Source: Azonexaceae bacterium s22 (GTDB lineage: Bacteria > Pseudomonadota > Gammaproteobacteria > Burkholderiales > Rhodocyclaceae). Taken from it: a DNA stretch of 64,000 bases. This document shows, piece by piece, positions 1 through 7,948 of the stretch. The stretch is from NCBI GenBank assembly GCA_016617495.1, contig WYCU01000006.1, positions 179,573 through 243,572 on the forward strand, written 5' to 3'. The notes beneath the pieces were generated by a model. It had not been told where the DNA came from. It saw only the letters and a program-made list of their open reading frames with translations, and did not search any database. The stretch's first letter is position 1. The number at the start of each line of letters is the position of its first letter. Position numbers and translations under genes: made by a program.

Positions 1-564
1 GCCAAGAACAGCCCGCACCTCGAAATCTTCAAGAAGAAGGGCATCGAAGTGCTGCTCCTCTCCGACCGCGTGGACGAATGGGTGGTCGGGCATCTGACCG
101 AATTCGAAGGCAAGCCACTGCAATCCGTCGCCAAGGGCGGCCTGGATCTCGGCAAGCTGGAAGACGAGGAAGAAAAGAAGGAGGCCGAAAAGGCCGCAGA
201 CGAATACAAGGAACTCATCGAGAAGGTCAAGAGCGCGCTCGGCGAGCGCGTCAAGGATGTGCGCATCACTCACCGCCTGACCGATTCCCCGGCCTGTCTC
301 GTGGCTGACGAATACGATCCTTCCGGCAATCTGGCGCGTCTGATGAAGGCCGCCGGGCAGCCGATGCCGTCGACCAAGCCCATCCTCGAAGTCAATCCGC
401 AGCACCCTGCGGTGATGCGCCTCAAGTACGAGGAAAGCCGCTTCGACGATTGGGCTGCGCTGCTCTTCGAGCAGGCCACCCTGGCCGAAGGCGGGCAACT
501 CGACGACCCGGCGGGCTTCGTCCGCCGCATCAACGACCTGATGCTGGCGCTTTCCGCAAAATAA
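1..564 (+). CDS. htpG: Chaperone HtpG (Hsp90), C-terminal part
   Basis: The reading frame is open from the first base, so the gene starts before the window; about 187 C-terminal residues are present. The segment runs from the end of the middle domain ([20 protein letters not shown], then [14 protein letters not shown]) into the dimerisation domain ([31 protein letters not shown]), all typical of bacterial HtpG. HtpG is a cytosolic ATP-dependent homodimeric chaperone; its ATPase domain lies outside the window. The GTG at 49 is internal and not a start. The stop is followed by the dispersed repeat and a bidirectional terminator shared with the convergent vanZ-like gene. Confidence 0.96.
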   Translation, partial: AKNSPHLEIFKKKGIEVLLLSDRVDEWVVGHLTEFEGKPLQSVAKGGLDLGKLEDEEEKKEAEKAADEYKELIEKVKSALGERVKDVRITHRLTDSPACLVADEYDPSGNLARLMKAAGQPMPSTKPILEVNPQHPAVMRLKYEESRFDDWAALLFEQATLAEGGQLDDPAGFVRRINDLMLALSAK

Positions 565-581
565 GGCACGGTTCAGCCCAT

Positions 582-615
582 TTGTCGCGGTCGACCCGCA
601 AAAATGGGCAAAATT
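582..615 (+). repeat. Dispersed 34-bp element, copy 1
   Basis: Core TTGTCGCGGTCGACC followed by A-rich tracts (CGCAAAAATGGGCAAAATT). It lies between the stop of htpG and the terminator hairpin at 621-638, with its A-rich tail toward the hairpin. Read on the minus strand, the tail gives a T-rich stretch after the hairpin for the convergent vanZ-like gene. Confidence 0.85.
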
Positions 616-616
616 G

Positions 617-645
617 AAAAGCCGCCTAACCAGGCGGCTTTTTTA
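617..645. terminator. Bidirectional intrinsic terminator between htpG and vanZ-like gene
   Basis: Perfect 7-bp stem GCCGCCT (621-627) and AGGCGGC (632-638) with a 4-base loop, T-run on the right (639-644) and A-run on the left (617-620). It can serve both convergent genes; the right T-run overlaps the stop codon of the minus-strand gene. Confidence 0.85.
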
Positions 646-1830
646 CGCCCTGCGGGTGGGGCGGCGGGTGGTACTGGCGAGGAGCCAGCCCATGCCCAGC
701 ACCAGAAAGACTGCCGTGATTTCAGCAGTCCGCCCAGGCAGGTAGCGTTGAGCCCACTCGCAGGCAAAGGCCAACAGCGCAAGTGCGATGGTCATGCCCG
801 GCAGACGGGCACCCACACGGACCGCCGCCCACAGGATGGCGCCGAAGCACAGGCATTCCAGCGCCACCGAAGTGATGGTGGCTTCAATCGAGGTCGACAG
901 CGACGAAGCGAAGGGAAGCCAGTACATCGACGAAGGCGATGAATCCCAATTGAGTGGCCAGAGCGCATGGACCAGATAGGTGGCAAAGGCAATGGCCAGC
1001 AAAGCGCTGTCACGGCGTAGTGCTGGCCAGCCGTCAATCACCCGCCAGAGCAGGGCGCCGATGACGATACCGGCCGGCACCGCCACGCCCGGCGATTGGC
1101 CGACGATGAAAAATTTCCCGGCCAGCGCGCCGAGCACGACGATGGCGGCCATCGGGCGAACCTGCCGTTCAAAGGCCAGCGAGCGCATCGACATGGCCAG
1201 CGCATCGAGGCCGATCACCGCCATGCCGAGATGCACCACGATCCGGCGAGGTTCCCAAAGCGGCAATTGCCACAGCGTCTTGACGTTATCGACCACCGAG
1301 GAGACATCCAGTGTCGGAATCAGCGGGAATAATTCGGCGACCAACCACAGCACAAATATCAGCAGCGCGAAACGATCCAGGTGTTGCGCTGCGGCATGAC
1401 GGTCGCTCAAACGTGCAAACGCCTTGGCAGTCATGCCGCCCAGCAGCCAACCGGCGACGAAGCCGATCATGTTGAAGACGATGTCGGACAAGGCAGGCGT
1501 TCGCGGCAAATATTTCTGCAGCCATTGCAGGGCTGCCGCGAATATCAGGCTGATGACGAACCAGCTTAAAAAAGCTGTCCAACGACGACGTTGAGCGTGA
1601 CACTGCCAGGCCAGCAAGATCCCCAGGGGCAGGAAGAGCACGATGTTTTCGACCAGATCGGCCAGGCCGATTCGTCCGGAAACAATGAAATCCTGCGGCG
1701 TATCGAAATTCCAGGTCAGCGGGTACAGCGAGCCGTAGGCAATGAGGACAAGCAAGATACCGCGTGCAATTCGGTCATTCGTGTTGGAGAGCCTGGTTGG
1801 CGTGCGACGGCTGGCTGGTGGAGGCGTCAT
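643..1830 (-). CDS. VanZ-like family membrane protein
   Basis: A 395-residue polytopic membrane protein with about ten hydrophobic segments. The VanZ-like signature is seen at residues 58-70 (DLVENIVLFLPLG) after a first membrane segment, with a related DIVFNMIGF stretch near residue 115. VanZ itself gives low-level teicoplanin resistance, but most family members have unknown function; this one is long and looks like a VanZ domain joined to further membrane segments. The start at 1830 has only a weak ribosome-binding site. It is monocistronic, convergent with htpG and divergent from the diguanylate cyclase. No substrate can be assigned. Confidence 0.8.
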   Translation of the reverse strand: MTPPPASRRTPTRLSNTNDRIARGILLVLIAYGSLYPLTWNFDTPQDFIVSGRIGLADLVENIVLFLPLGILLAWQCHAQRRRWTAFLSWFVISLIFAAALQWLQKYLPRTPALSDIVFNMIGFVAGWLLGGMTAKAFARLSDRHAAAQHLDRFALLIFVLWLVAELFPLIPTLDVSSVVDNVKTLWQLPLWEPRRIVVHLGMAVIGLDALAMSMRSLAFERQVRPMAAIVVLGALAGKFFIVGQSPGVAVPAGIVIGALLWRVIDGWPALRRDSALLAIAFATYLVHALWPLNWDSSPSSMYWLPFASSLSTSIEATITSVALECLCFGAILWAAVRVGARLPGMTIALALLAFACEWAQRYLPGRTAEITAVFLVLGMGWLLASTTRRPTRRA

Positions 1831-1973
1831 GGCAGATCCGCGGCGGAGGGTGAGAAGAAGGGGATGGCAAGCAGACGGATTATGCTGCTGCGATGATAAA
1901 AATTACCGGTTTCCATAAGGCGAGCTGAACTAAAATTTCGCCCTTAAACAAACCATAAGGTTTTGGCCTCTTC

Positions 1974-3764
1974 ATGAAATTCGGTCTCCGTTTGCATTTC
2001 TTGCTGCTCCTGGCCGGTGTGGCCGCACTGAGCAGCATCGCGGGATACCGGTTTTATGCCTGGTATGCCGGCGAAATGACCACGGTGCTGGGCCAACGTT
2101 TTGCAGAGCGCAACGTGCTCTACGAAAAAAGCCGCGTTTTGGCCATGCTCAGCCGTGAAGTGACGCTGGTCCAGAAAATGGCCACGGCGCATGCGTTGCA
2201 GCAATGGCTGGGCGACGAGGACAATCCCAAGCTCAAGACGCGCGCCATCGATGAACTGGAGGAGTACCGCGAATTCCTCCGCGATCGCAGTTTCTGCTTC
2301 GTTTTCGCGAATTCCGGAAATTACTATTACAACGATGCCGAAGGCGGTGCCGATGTGCACCAGCCGCGCTATGTCCTGAATCCCAATATCGCCAAGGATG
2401 CCTGGTTCTACCTGACCTTGAAGAGCGGCAGGACGACGCATCTCAACATCGATACCGACCGCCATACCGGGCTGACCAAGGTCTGGATCAACAACATCGC
2501 CTATGACGCCAAAGGCCGGCCAGCCGGCGTGGCGTGCAGCGGGCTCGACCTGACCGATTTCATCCGTGGCGTGGTCAATACTGACCTGCCCGGCACCACG
2601 ACCGTCCTCTTTGATCGCAACGGGGCTATCCAGGGACACCCCGACGCCTCGATGATCGATTTCGCATCTTCGCGCAAGCAGGCCGGCAAGGAAGCCCAGA
2701 AATCCTTCTTTGCGCTGATCGATGAACCGGAGGGAGTACTGGCGCTCAAACAGGCCATGGGTCGCCTTTTCGAGGGGCAGCGCGAGGTCGAGGCGCTCGA
2801 TCTCAAGGTCCAGGGCCGGCGGCAACTGATCGGCATTACCTGGCTGCCGGAAATCCAGTGGTATGTCCTGACCATGACTTCACCGGAGGAAGCAGTCAGC
2901 AGCAGCGGGCTGGGCTGGGCGATATTCGTGCTGATCGTCGCCCTCAACCTCGTTCTCCTTGCTGCGCTGCTTGTCCTGCAAAAGACCGTGGTCCGGCGCG
3001 TGGTGAAGCTCGATGCCCTGGCCCACGCCTTCGGCGAAAGCGGTCATCGCATGGATATTCCCGACGATCGCTCCGGAGACGAGATCGGTCGCCTGACCGA
3101 AACTTTCCGCACCATGTCCGACCGCATTGCGCGCCATACGCTGGAACTGGAACAACAGGTCGCCGAGCGCACGGAAAAGCTCGAAGTCATGGCACGAACC
3201 GATTTCCTCACCGGTGTGTTGAACCGTCGGGGCATGATGGTGCGGCTCGAAAGCGAACACAACCGTCTGGCGCGTGCCGGCAAGGCCATGGGGCTGCTGT
3301 TGGTCGATCTCGATCACTTCAAGCCGATCAACGATACCTATGGCCACATGGCCGGCGACCGCGCTTTGGCCGCAGTGGCCGGCAGCTTGAGCAAGGCGGT
3401 TCGCGACTACGATCTCGTGGCGCGTTGGGGGGGTGAAGAGTTCCTCATTGCGCTCTTCGATCTCGATGCCCCCGATGAGCTTCAGCGCGTCGCCGATAAA
3501 TTGCTCGCTGTGCTGCGCGATGAGCCCGTGGATTGCGGTCCCGCGACCCTGCACCTGACCGCAAGTATCGGCGGCGTCTTTGCCGACTCAAGAGCGAGCC
3601 TCGATACCATCATCCAGCAGGCCGATACGGCGCTCTATCGCGCCAAGAATGCCGGGCGCAACCAGGCGGCATTCGTGACGCTGACTGCCGAAAACAATGC
3701 GCAGAGGGCTGTGTCCGGACAGCCCGACGACCCGACCGGAAATCCTGAGGGCTCGCCAGTCTGA
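1974..3764 (+). CDS. Membrane-anchored sensor diguanylate cyclase (Cache-like, HAMP, GGDEF)
   Basis: 596 residues. A first membrane segment (about 7-24) is followed by a large periplasmic sensor region resembling double-Cache domains (about 30-305), a second membrane segment (about 310-336), a HAMP-like linker and a GGDEF domain. The active-site motif is RWGGEEF at about residues 484-490, a catalytically competent signature for making cyclic di-GMP from two GTP. The product-inhibition site RDYD lies five residues upstream, so feedback inhibition is likely. The ligand is unknown. The stop is two bases before the next gene, so the DUF3820 protein is probably co-transcribed. Confidence 0.9.
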   Translation: MKFGLRLHFLLLLAGVAALSSIAGYRFYAWYAGEMTTVLGQRFAERNVLYEKSRVLAMLSREVTLVQKMATAHALQQWLGDEDNPKLKTRAIDELEEYREFLRDRSFCFVFANSGNYYYNDAEGGADVHQPRYVLNPNIAKDAWFYLTLKSGRTTHLNIDTDRHTGLTKVWINNIAYDAKGRPAGVACSGLDLTDFIRGVVNTDLPGTTTVLFDRNGAIQGHPDASMIDFASSRKQAGKEAQKSFFALIDEPEGVLALKQAMGRLFEGQREVEALDLKVQGRRQLIGITWLPEIQWYVLTMTSPEEAVSSSGLGWAIFVLIVALNLVLLAALLVLQKTVVRRVVKLDALAHAFGESGHRMDIPDDRSGDEIGRLTETFRTMSDRIARHTLELEQQVAERTEKLEVMARTDFLTGVLNRRGMMVRLESEHNRLARAGKAMGLLLVDLDHFKPINDTYGHMAGDRALAAVAGSLSKAVRDYDLVARWGGEEFLIALFDLDAPDELQRVADKLLAVLRDEPVDCGPATLHLTASIGGVFADSRASLDTIIQQADTALYRAKNAGRNQAAFVTLTAENNAQRAVSGQPDDPTGNPEGSPV

Positions 3765-3766
3765 AC

Positions 3767-3976
3767 ATGGACTTAAGCGCGCTGGAACGCCTGGTCATCG
3801 TCACCATGCCCTATGGCAAATTCCGCGGTCGGTGTCTCGCCGATCTACCGGGCCACTATCTCAACTGGCTGGCGCGCGAAGGCTTTCCAGAGGGCGAGCT
3901 GGGCCGGCTGCTTGCCTTGATGCATGAAATCGACCACAACGGACTGCGCGACATGCTGGCACCGCTGCGGCATTGA
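3767..3976 (+). CDS. DUF3820 family small protein
   Basis: 69 residues beginning two bases after the diguanylate cyclase stop. The motif MPYGKFRGRCLADLPGHYLNWL followed by a short helical C-terminus (LLALMHEIDHNGL) matches DUF3820, annotated in databases as putative quorum-sensing-regulated virulence factor; the biochemical role is not known. Soluble, no signal peptide. Tight spacing suggests translation coupled to the upstream cyclase, but a functional link to cyclic di-GMP is only inferred from position. Confidence 0.85.
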   Translation: MDLSALERLVIVTMPYGKFRGRCLADLPGHYLNWLAREGFPEGELGRLLALMHEIDHNGLRDMLAPLRH

Positions 3977-3986
3977 CCGCCGCAAA

Positions 3987-4020
3987 GTGTCGCGGTCGAC
4001 CCCGAAAAGCAAGCAAAAAT
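3987..4020 (+). repeat. Dispersed 34-bp element, copy 2
   Basis: Core GTGTCGCGGTCGACC followed by CCGAAAAGCAAGCAAAAAT. The last A-tract directly abuts the hairpin at 4021-4041, so on the minus strand it forms the T-run of that terminator. Confidence 0.85.
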
Positions 4021-4041
4021 GGGCGCCCCCTAAGGGCGCCC
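4015..4041 (-). terminator. Intrinsic terminator whose T-run is supplied by repeat copy 2
   Basis: Stem GGGCGCCC (4021-4028 and 4034-4041) with a 5-base loop. Read on the minus strand it is followed at once by ATTTTTGC, which belongs to the dispersed element. It ends transcription of the Cys-rich protein gene at 4063-4641. There is no T-run on the plus strand. Confidence 0.8.
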
Positions 4042-4062
4042 ACAAGGCGGATTTGACGCTGC

Positions 4063-4641
4063 TTAATTGACGCCCAATTGCTCACGAACGCAGGTGCGGT
4101 GTTCGGGGCCCAGCTTGTCCTTGCAGGCCTCGCGTGCCTTCTGATGCAGCGCGCAACGCTGGGGGTCAGCCGCCTTGCTGCATTCGGCCGCCGGCATCTT
4201 TTGCTGAACGCATTGGCGGAAGGCCGGCCCGGTCTGTCCTTGGCATTCGCGATAGACCTGTTTGCGTGCCTCGCATTGCTGGGGATTGGCGGCCTTGGCG
4301 CAATCGAAATTCTGCATCTGTTCGTGGTAACACTGATGGCGTGCCGGGCCCGTGGTGTTCTTGCATGCCTCACGTGCCTGGGCGCGAGCCTGCTGATGCG
4401 CCTTGCAGGCTTCCGGATTGGCGGCCTTGCTGCAGTCCTGCGGCGCCCGCGGCCCCATGCCGCCCATGCCACCCATGCCACCCATGCCACCCATGCCACC
4501 CATGCCACCCATGCCACCCATGCCACCCATGCCACCCATGCCACCCATGCCACCCATGCCGGGGCCGGGTTGGGCCATCGCGGGCAATGCCGTCAGGGCA
4601 GCGAGCAGTGCGCCAAGAATCATCGTTTTGCGGGATTTCAT
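4063..4641 (-). CDS. Secreted Cys-rich repeat protein with Met-Gly-Gly tract
   Basis: 192 residues. A signal peptide (about 1-23, cleavage after PAMA) is followed by eleven perfect Met-Gly-Gly triplets (about residues 29-61), then three Cys-rich repeats of about 40 residues. Each repeat has the pattern C-x3-A-x-x-P-x2-C, a further Cys, and G-P-x4-C, giving twelve cysteines in all, an even number suited to disulfides in the periplasm. The start is supported by AAGGAGAGA seven bases upstream. I do not recognise a named family. The Met-rich tract could bind soft metals such as Cu(I), or be a flexible linker; this is speculation. Confidence 0.8.
   Translation of the reverse strand: MKSRKTMILGALLAALTALPAMAQPGPGMGGMGGMGGMGGMGGMGGMGGMGGMGGMGGMGGMGPRAPQDCSKAANPEACKAHQQARAQAREACKNTTGPARHQCYHEQMQNFDCAKAANPQQCEARKQVYRECQGQTGPAFRQCVQQKMPAAECSKAADPQRCALHQKAREACKDKLGPEHRTCVREQLGVN
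4456..4560 (-). repeat. Nine-base tandem repeat (CATGCCACC) coding Met-Gly-Gly
   Basis: Twelve CATG units spaced nine bases apart, almost identical at the base level (one unit has CATGCCGCC). Because the unit is nine bases, gain or loss of copies keeps the frame of the Cys-rich secreted protein, so tract length can vary without inactivating it. Confidence 0.9.
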
Positions 4642-4776
4642 GTGTCTCTCCTTGTTGTTGGTTCGATTCCATTGTAGGCCGGCCTCAACGGCAATTCACC
4701 CGCATTTGTAACGCGGTGCAAGGGGCTTGATCCGGCGCAACAAATGCTTACATCGGGACATGCTATATTGCGCCGC

Positions 4777-6561
4777 ATGAACGAAATCGGCACTCATGAG
4801 CACCGTCTGTCCCTGTCCGAGGTACTCGGATGGATGGTTGCAGACGGTCTGGTGGCAGAGGATGTTGCCGAGGCCCTGAAAAACGAACGACGCCTGCATG
4901 GCGGCAAGGTTCATCCGCTGATCGTCATCGCCGATCAGAAGTGGCGGCGCCCGGATGGGCTCGCTGGCCTGCTGAATCTTGAAATCCTGACCGAATGGTT
5001 GGCCCACAAGACGGGGATCGACTATTTTCATATCGACCCGCTCAAGATCGACTTCACCGGCGTGGCCGAAGTGATGTCCAGCGCGTATGCCGGGCGTTTC
5101 GGCATTCTCCCGGTTCAGGTCACCACGCGCGAGGTGGTGATTGCCACCGCCGAACCCTTCATGCGCGAATGGGTGCCGGAACTGCAACACATCCTGCGCA
5201 AGGAAATTCGCCGGGTGTTGGCGAATCCGGAAGACATTTCGCGTTATCTGGTCGAATTCTTCAACCTGGCCAAATCCGTGAAGAAAGCCGCGGCGCGTGG
5301 CGATGTCACGGCCGGGCTGTCCAGCTTCGAACAACTGGTCGAGTTGGGCAAGGTCAATCGCCAGTTCGATGCCAACGATCAGCACATCATCCATATCGTC
5401 GACTGGTTGTGGCAATACGCTTTTGACCAGCGCGCGTCGGACATCCACATCGAGCCGCGGCGGGACATCGGCATTGTCCGTTTCCGCATCGATGGCGTGC
5501 TGCATCAGGTGTACCAGATTCCCATGGCCGTCATGAACGCGATGACCAGCCGGATCAAGCTGCTCGGCCGCATGGATGTGATCGAAAAGCGTCGTCCGCA
5601 GGATGGGCGCGTCAAGACGCGTACGCCGGGCGGGCAGGAGGTGGAGCTGCGTTTATCGACGCTACCGACCGCTTTCGGTGAAAAGCTGGTCATGCGCATC
5701 TTCGATCCCGAAGTGCTGGTGCGCGATTTCCGTTCCCTCGGTTTCTCGGCGGACGATGAACAGCGCTGGCAGCACATGACCCAGGCGCCCAACGGCATCG
5801 TGTTGGTAACCGGGCCGACTGGCTCAGGCAAGACGACCACGTTGTACACCACGCTCAAGCAACTGGCAACGCCGGAAGTCAATGTGTCGACCATCGAAGA
5901 CCCCATCGAAATGGTGGAGGCGGCGTTCAATCAGATGCAGGTCAATCGCGCCATCGATCTCGGCTTTGCCGACGGGGTGCGTGCGTTGATGCGGCAGGAC
6001 CCGGACATCATCATGATCGGCGAAATCCGCGATCTGGAAACCGCGGAAATGGCCATTCAGGCCGCACTGACCGGGCATCTGGTGCTGTCTACGCTGCACA
6101 CCAACGATGCCCCTTCGGCGATCACCCGTCTGTTCGACCTCGGGGTGCCGCCTTATCTGATCAACTCGACGCTGCTCGGGGTCATGGCGCAGCGTCTGGT
6201 GCGTACGCTCTGCCCGCATTGCAAGAAGGCCGTGCCGATCACCGAGGACCAGAAGGCCACCTGGCGCTCGCTGGTGTCGCCGTGGAAATCGAACGAGCCG
6301 GTTCAGCTTTACCAGCCGGTTGGCTGTCTCGAATGCCGCATGACCGGCTTTAGCGGGCGGGTCGGCATTTATGAAATCCTGCTCAACTCGCCGGAAATGC
6401 GCAAGGTCATCCGGGCGGGTATCGAAGTGCGGCAGATGCGCGATCTCGCCAACCGTGAGGGCATGCGGCCGCTACGTATTTCAGGGGCTTTGAAGGTGGC
6501 GCAGGGTCTGACTTCGCTCGACGAAGTCGTCAAGGTCGCGCCGCCGGGCGATGAGCCTTAG
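4777..6561 (+). CDS. GspE/PilB-family secretion or pilus ATPase
   Basis: 594 residues from the ATG at 4777, preferred over the in-frame ATG at 4744 because conserved sequence begins after MNEIGTHEHRLSLSEVLG. An N-terminal T2SSE_N/MshEN-like region (about 1-180) precedes the ATPase core with Walker A GPTGSGKTTTLY, Asp box, Walker B-region DPDIIMIGEIRD, and the His box HLVLSTLHTNDAP. A tetracysteine zinc site follows (CPHC and CLEC). The family assembles type II secretion or type IV pilus filaments from the cytoplasmic side of the membrane. No gsp or pil genes adjoin it, so the machine it drives is not shown by context. Confidence 0.88.
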   Translation: MNEIGTHEHRLSLSEVLGWMVADGLVAEDVAEALKNERRLHGGKVHPLIVIADQKWRRPDGLAGLLNLEILTEWLAHKTGIDYFHIDPLKIDFTGVAEVMSSAYAGRFGILPVQVTTREVVIATAEPFMREWVPELQHILRKEIRRVLANPEDISRYLVEFFNLAKSVKKAAARGDVTAGLSSFEQLVELGKVNRQFDANDQHIIHIVDWLWQYAFDQRASDIHIEPRRDIGIVRFRIDGVLHQVYQIPMAVMNAMTSRIKLLGRMDVIEKRRPQDGRVKTRTPGGQEVELRLSTLPTAFGEKLVMRIFDPEVLVRDFRSLGFSADDEQRWQHMTQAPNGIVLVTGPTGSGKTTTLYTTLKQLATPEVNVSTIEDPIEMVEAAFNQMQVNRAIDLGFADGVRALMRQDPDIIMIGEIRDLETAEMAIQAALTGHLVLSTLHTNDAPSAITRLFDLGVPPYLINSTLLGVMAQRLVRTLCPHCKKAVPITEDQKATWRSLVSPWKSNEPVQLYQPVGCLECRMTGFSGRVGIYEILLNSPEMRKVIRAGIEVRQMRDLANREGMRPLRISGALKVAQGLTSLDEVVKVAPPGDEP

Positions 6562-6633
6562 TTATGACTATGGTGCTAGCCTAATTCGGCTGGTGGACGG
6601 ATAATTCACAGAGGATTCTTTGGTGGGGGAGAC

Positions 6634-7407
6634 ATGGCAGTAGAACTTTTCAATGACGGCAAACACATCGTTCACGCGTTTTACGATCTGGTGGACGAAA
6701 AAGCCAATGGGGCGGTCCAGTGCAATCAGTTCCTGATTGTCGACAATGGGCACGGCGCGCTGATCGATCCGGGCGGCAACATGACCTACACGGGTCTGCT
6801 GATGGACATGCAGAAGTATTTCTCGTCCAAGGATCTCGATTACATCCTCGCTTCCCACCCCGATCCGGACATCGTCGCCTCGGTTAACAAGTGGTTTGTC
6901 GCGTCCCACTGCAAGGTCATGATCTCCAGTCTGTGGACGCGTTTCGTGCCGCACTTCACGACCGGCAAGGATGTTTCCGAGCGCATCATCGGCATCCCCG
7001 ACAGCGGTGTGCAGATCCAGCTTGGCCAGTGCAAGGTGGCTGCGCTGCCGGCGCACTTCATGCACGCCGAAGGCAACTTCCAGTTCTACGATCCGGTTTC
7101 GAAGATCCTCTTCTCCGGTGACTTGGGCACCTCGCTGGTCAGTTCCGAAAAGGCCGCCGAGCCGATTACCGACTTCGACAGCCATATTCAGTACATGGAA
7201 GGCTTCCACCGCCGTTACATCGTTTCCGGCAAGGTCTGCAAATACTGGGCAAACATGGTGCGCCAGCTCGACATCGAGATGATCGTGCCGCAGCATGGCA
7301 GCCGTTTTGTCGGCAAGACCGCGGTCAACAAGTTCATCGACTGGATCGAACGCCTCGAATGCGGCGTCGACCTGATGAATCAGGGCAATTACACGATTCC
7401 GCGTTAA
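6634..7407 (+). CDS. ODP/FprA-like di-iron beta-lactamase-fold protein
   Basis: 257 residues forming only the metallo-beta-lactamase half of an FprA-type flavodiiron protein; the flavodoxin domain is absent. Likely metal ligands are H75, D77 and D79 (SHPDPDI), H144 (HFMHAEGN), D163 (SGDLGT) and H221 (PQHGSRF), matching FprA positions except that the usual HxExDH has become HPDPDI. This arrangement resembles the oxygen-binding di-iron protein ODP of chemotaxis clusters, which senses rather than reduces O2. No chemotaxis genes are nearby. Cytosolic, monocistronic, with a strong terminator downstream. An enzymatic role in O2 or NO reduction would need an external flavoprotein. Confidence 0.8.
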   Translation: MAVELFNDGKHIVHAFYDLVDEKANGAVQCNQFLIVDNGHGALIDPGGNMTYTGLLMDMQKYFSSKDLDYILASHPDPDIVASVNKWFVASHCKVMISSLWTRFVPHFTTGKDVSERIIGIPDSGVQIQLGQCKVAALPAHFMHAEGNFQFYDPVSKILFSGDLGTSLVSSEKAAEPITDFDSHIQYMEGFHRRYIVSGKVCKYWANMVRQLDIEMIVPQHGSRFVGKTAVNKFIDWIERLECGVDLMNQGNYTIPR

Positions 7408-7430
7408 TCGCGACGCGACACGTAAAAAAC

Positions 7431-7458
7431 AAGGCCGGCATTGCCGGCCTTGTTTTTT
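7431..7458. terminator. Bidirectional intrinsic terminator
   Basis: Perfect 10-bp stem AAGGCCGGCA (7431-7440) and TGCCGGCCTT (7442-7451), T-run at 7453-7458 and A-run at 7424-7429. It serves the di-iron protein gene and, on the other strand, the DUF1841 gene. Confidence 0.88.
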
Positions 7459-7466
7459 GGCATGGG

Positions 7467-7500
7467 TTTTTGCCTGTTTTTGAACGTCGACCGCGACAAT
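7467..7500 (-). repeat. Dispersed 34-bp element, copy 3
   Basis: On the minus strand: ATTGTCGCGGTCGAC followed by GTTCAAAAACAGGCAAAAA. It follows the terminator at 7431-7458, with the T-rich side toward the upstream plus-strand gene. Confidence 0.87.
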
Positions 7501-7519
7501 CGTGCTTGATCGGAGTTGT

Positions 7520-7948
7520 TCAGCGCGCCGCCGCGCGCTGCACCGCTTCCAGATAGGCCGCCGCATCCATGGCGCCGCCCTGGCGCTGGGCGCGCCAGAT
7601 CGTTTCGCCCAGACATTCGAGAATCACATGCTCGGCATCGTGCGGACCGAGCCGCGCGCGCAAGGTCTCGAAAGCGGCGCGGATGCCCGGCGGCTGGTCG
7701 ATGCTGATCTGCTCGTGGATGGCGAGATGCAGCGAAAGATGCAGGAAGGGATTCATCTGTCCGGCTTCCGGCGTCCATTCCGCGCTCAGGGCACCATCGG
7801 CGTCGTTGAGCAAGGTGTGATATTCCGGGTGGCGCGCGGCGATGTCGGCAGCGGCCACTTCGGCACCGACCAGCGGCAGCCGTTCCTGATGTTTTTTCCA
7901 GGCGGTGCAGAAAAATTGCCGGACTTGATCGCGGGAGGGGTTAAACAT
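7520..7948 (-). CDS. DUF1841 family protein
   Basis: 142 residues, soluble. The sequence MFNPSRDQVRQFF near the N-terminus and NPFLHLSLHLAIHEQISIDQPPGIR in the middle are characteristic of DUF1841, a proteobacterial family of unknown function with several conserved histidines in the central helix. It overlaps the end of the FIST gene by eight bases and is the last gene of the rnf-nth-FIST transcription unit, so it is probably translated by coupling. No function can be assigned from sequence. Confidence 0.85.
   Translation of the reverse strand: MFNPSRDQVRQFFCTAWKKHQERLPLVGAEVAAADIAARHPEYHTLLNDADGALSAEWTPEAGQMNPFLHLSLHLAIHEQISIDQPPGIRAAFETLRARLGPHDAEHVILECLGETIWRAQRQGGAMDAAAYLEAVQRAAAR

Noticed and set aside
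1944-2825. Long minus-strand open frame opposite the diguanylate cyclase
   Set aside because: It is the antisense of a well-recognised GGDEF gene and has no family signature or ribosome-binding site.
4456-4560. CRISPR-like array
   Set aside because: The repeat unit is nine bases with no spacers and codes for Met-Gly-Gly; there are no cas genes.
4078-4730. Histidine/threonine or proline-repeat reading frames across the nine-base repeat
   Set aside because: They arise from reading the tandem repeat in other frames; only the minus-strand frame has a signal peptide, a good ribosome-binding site and Cys repeats.
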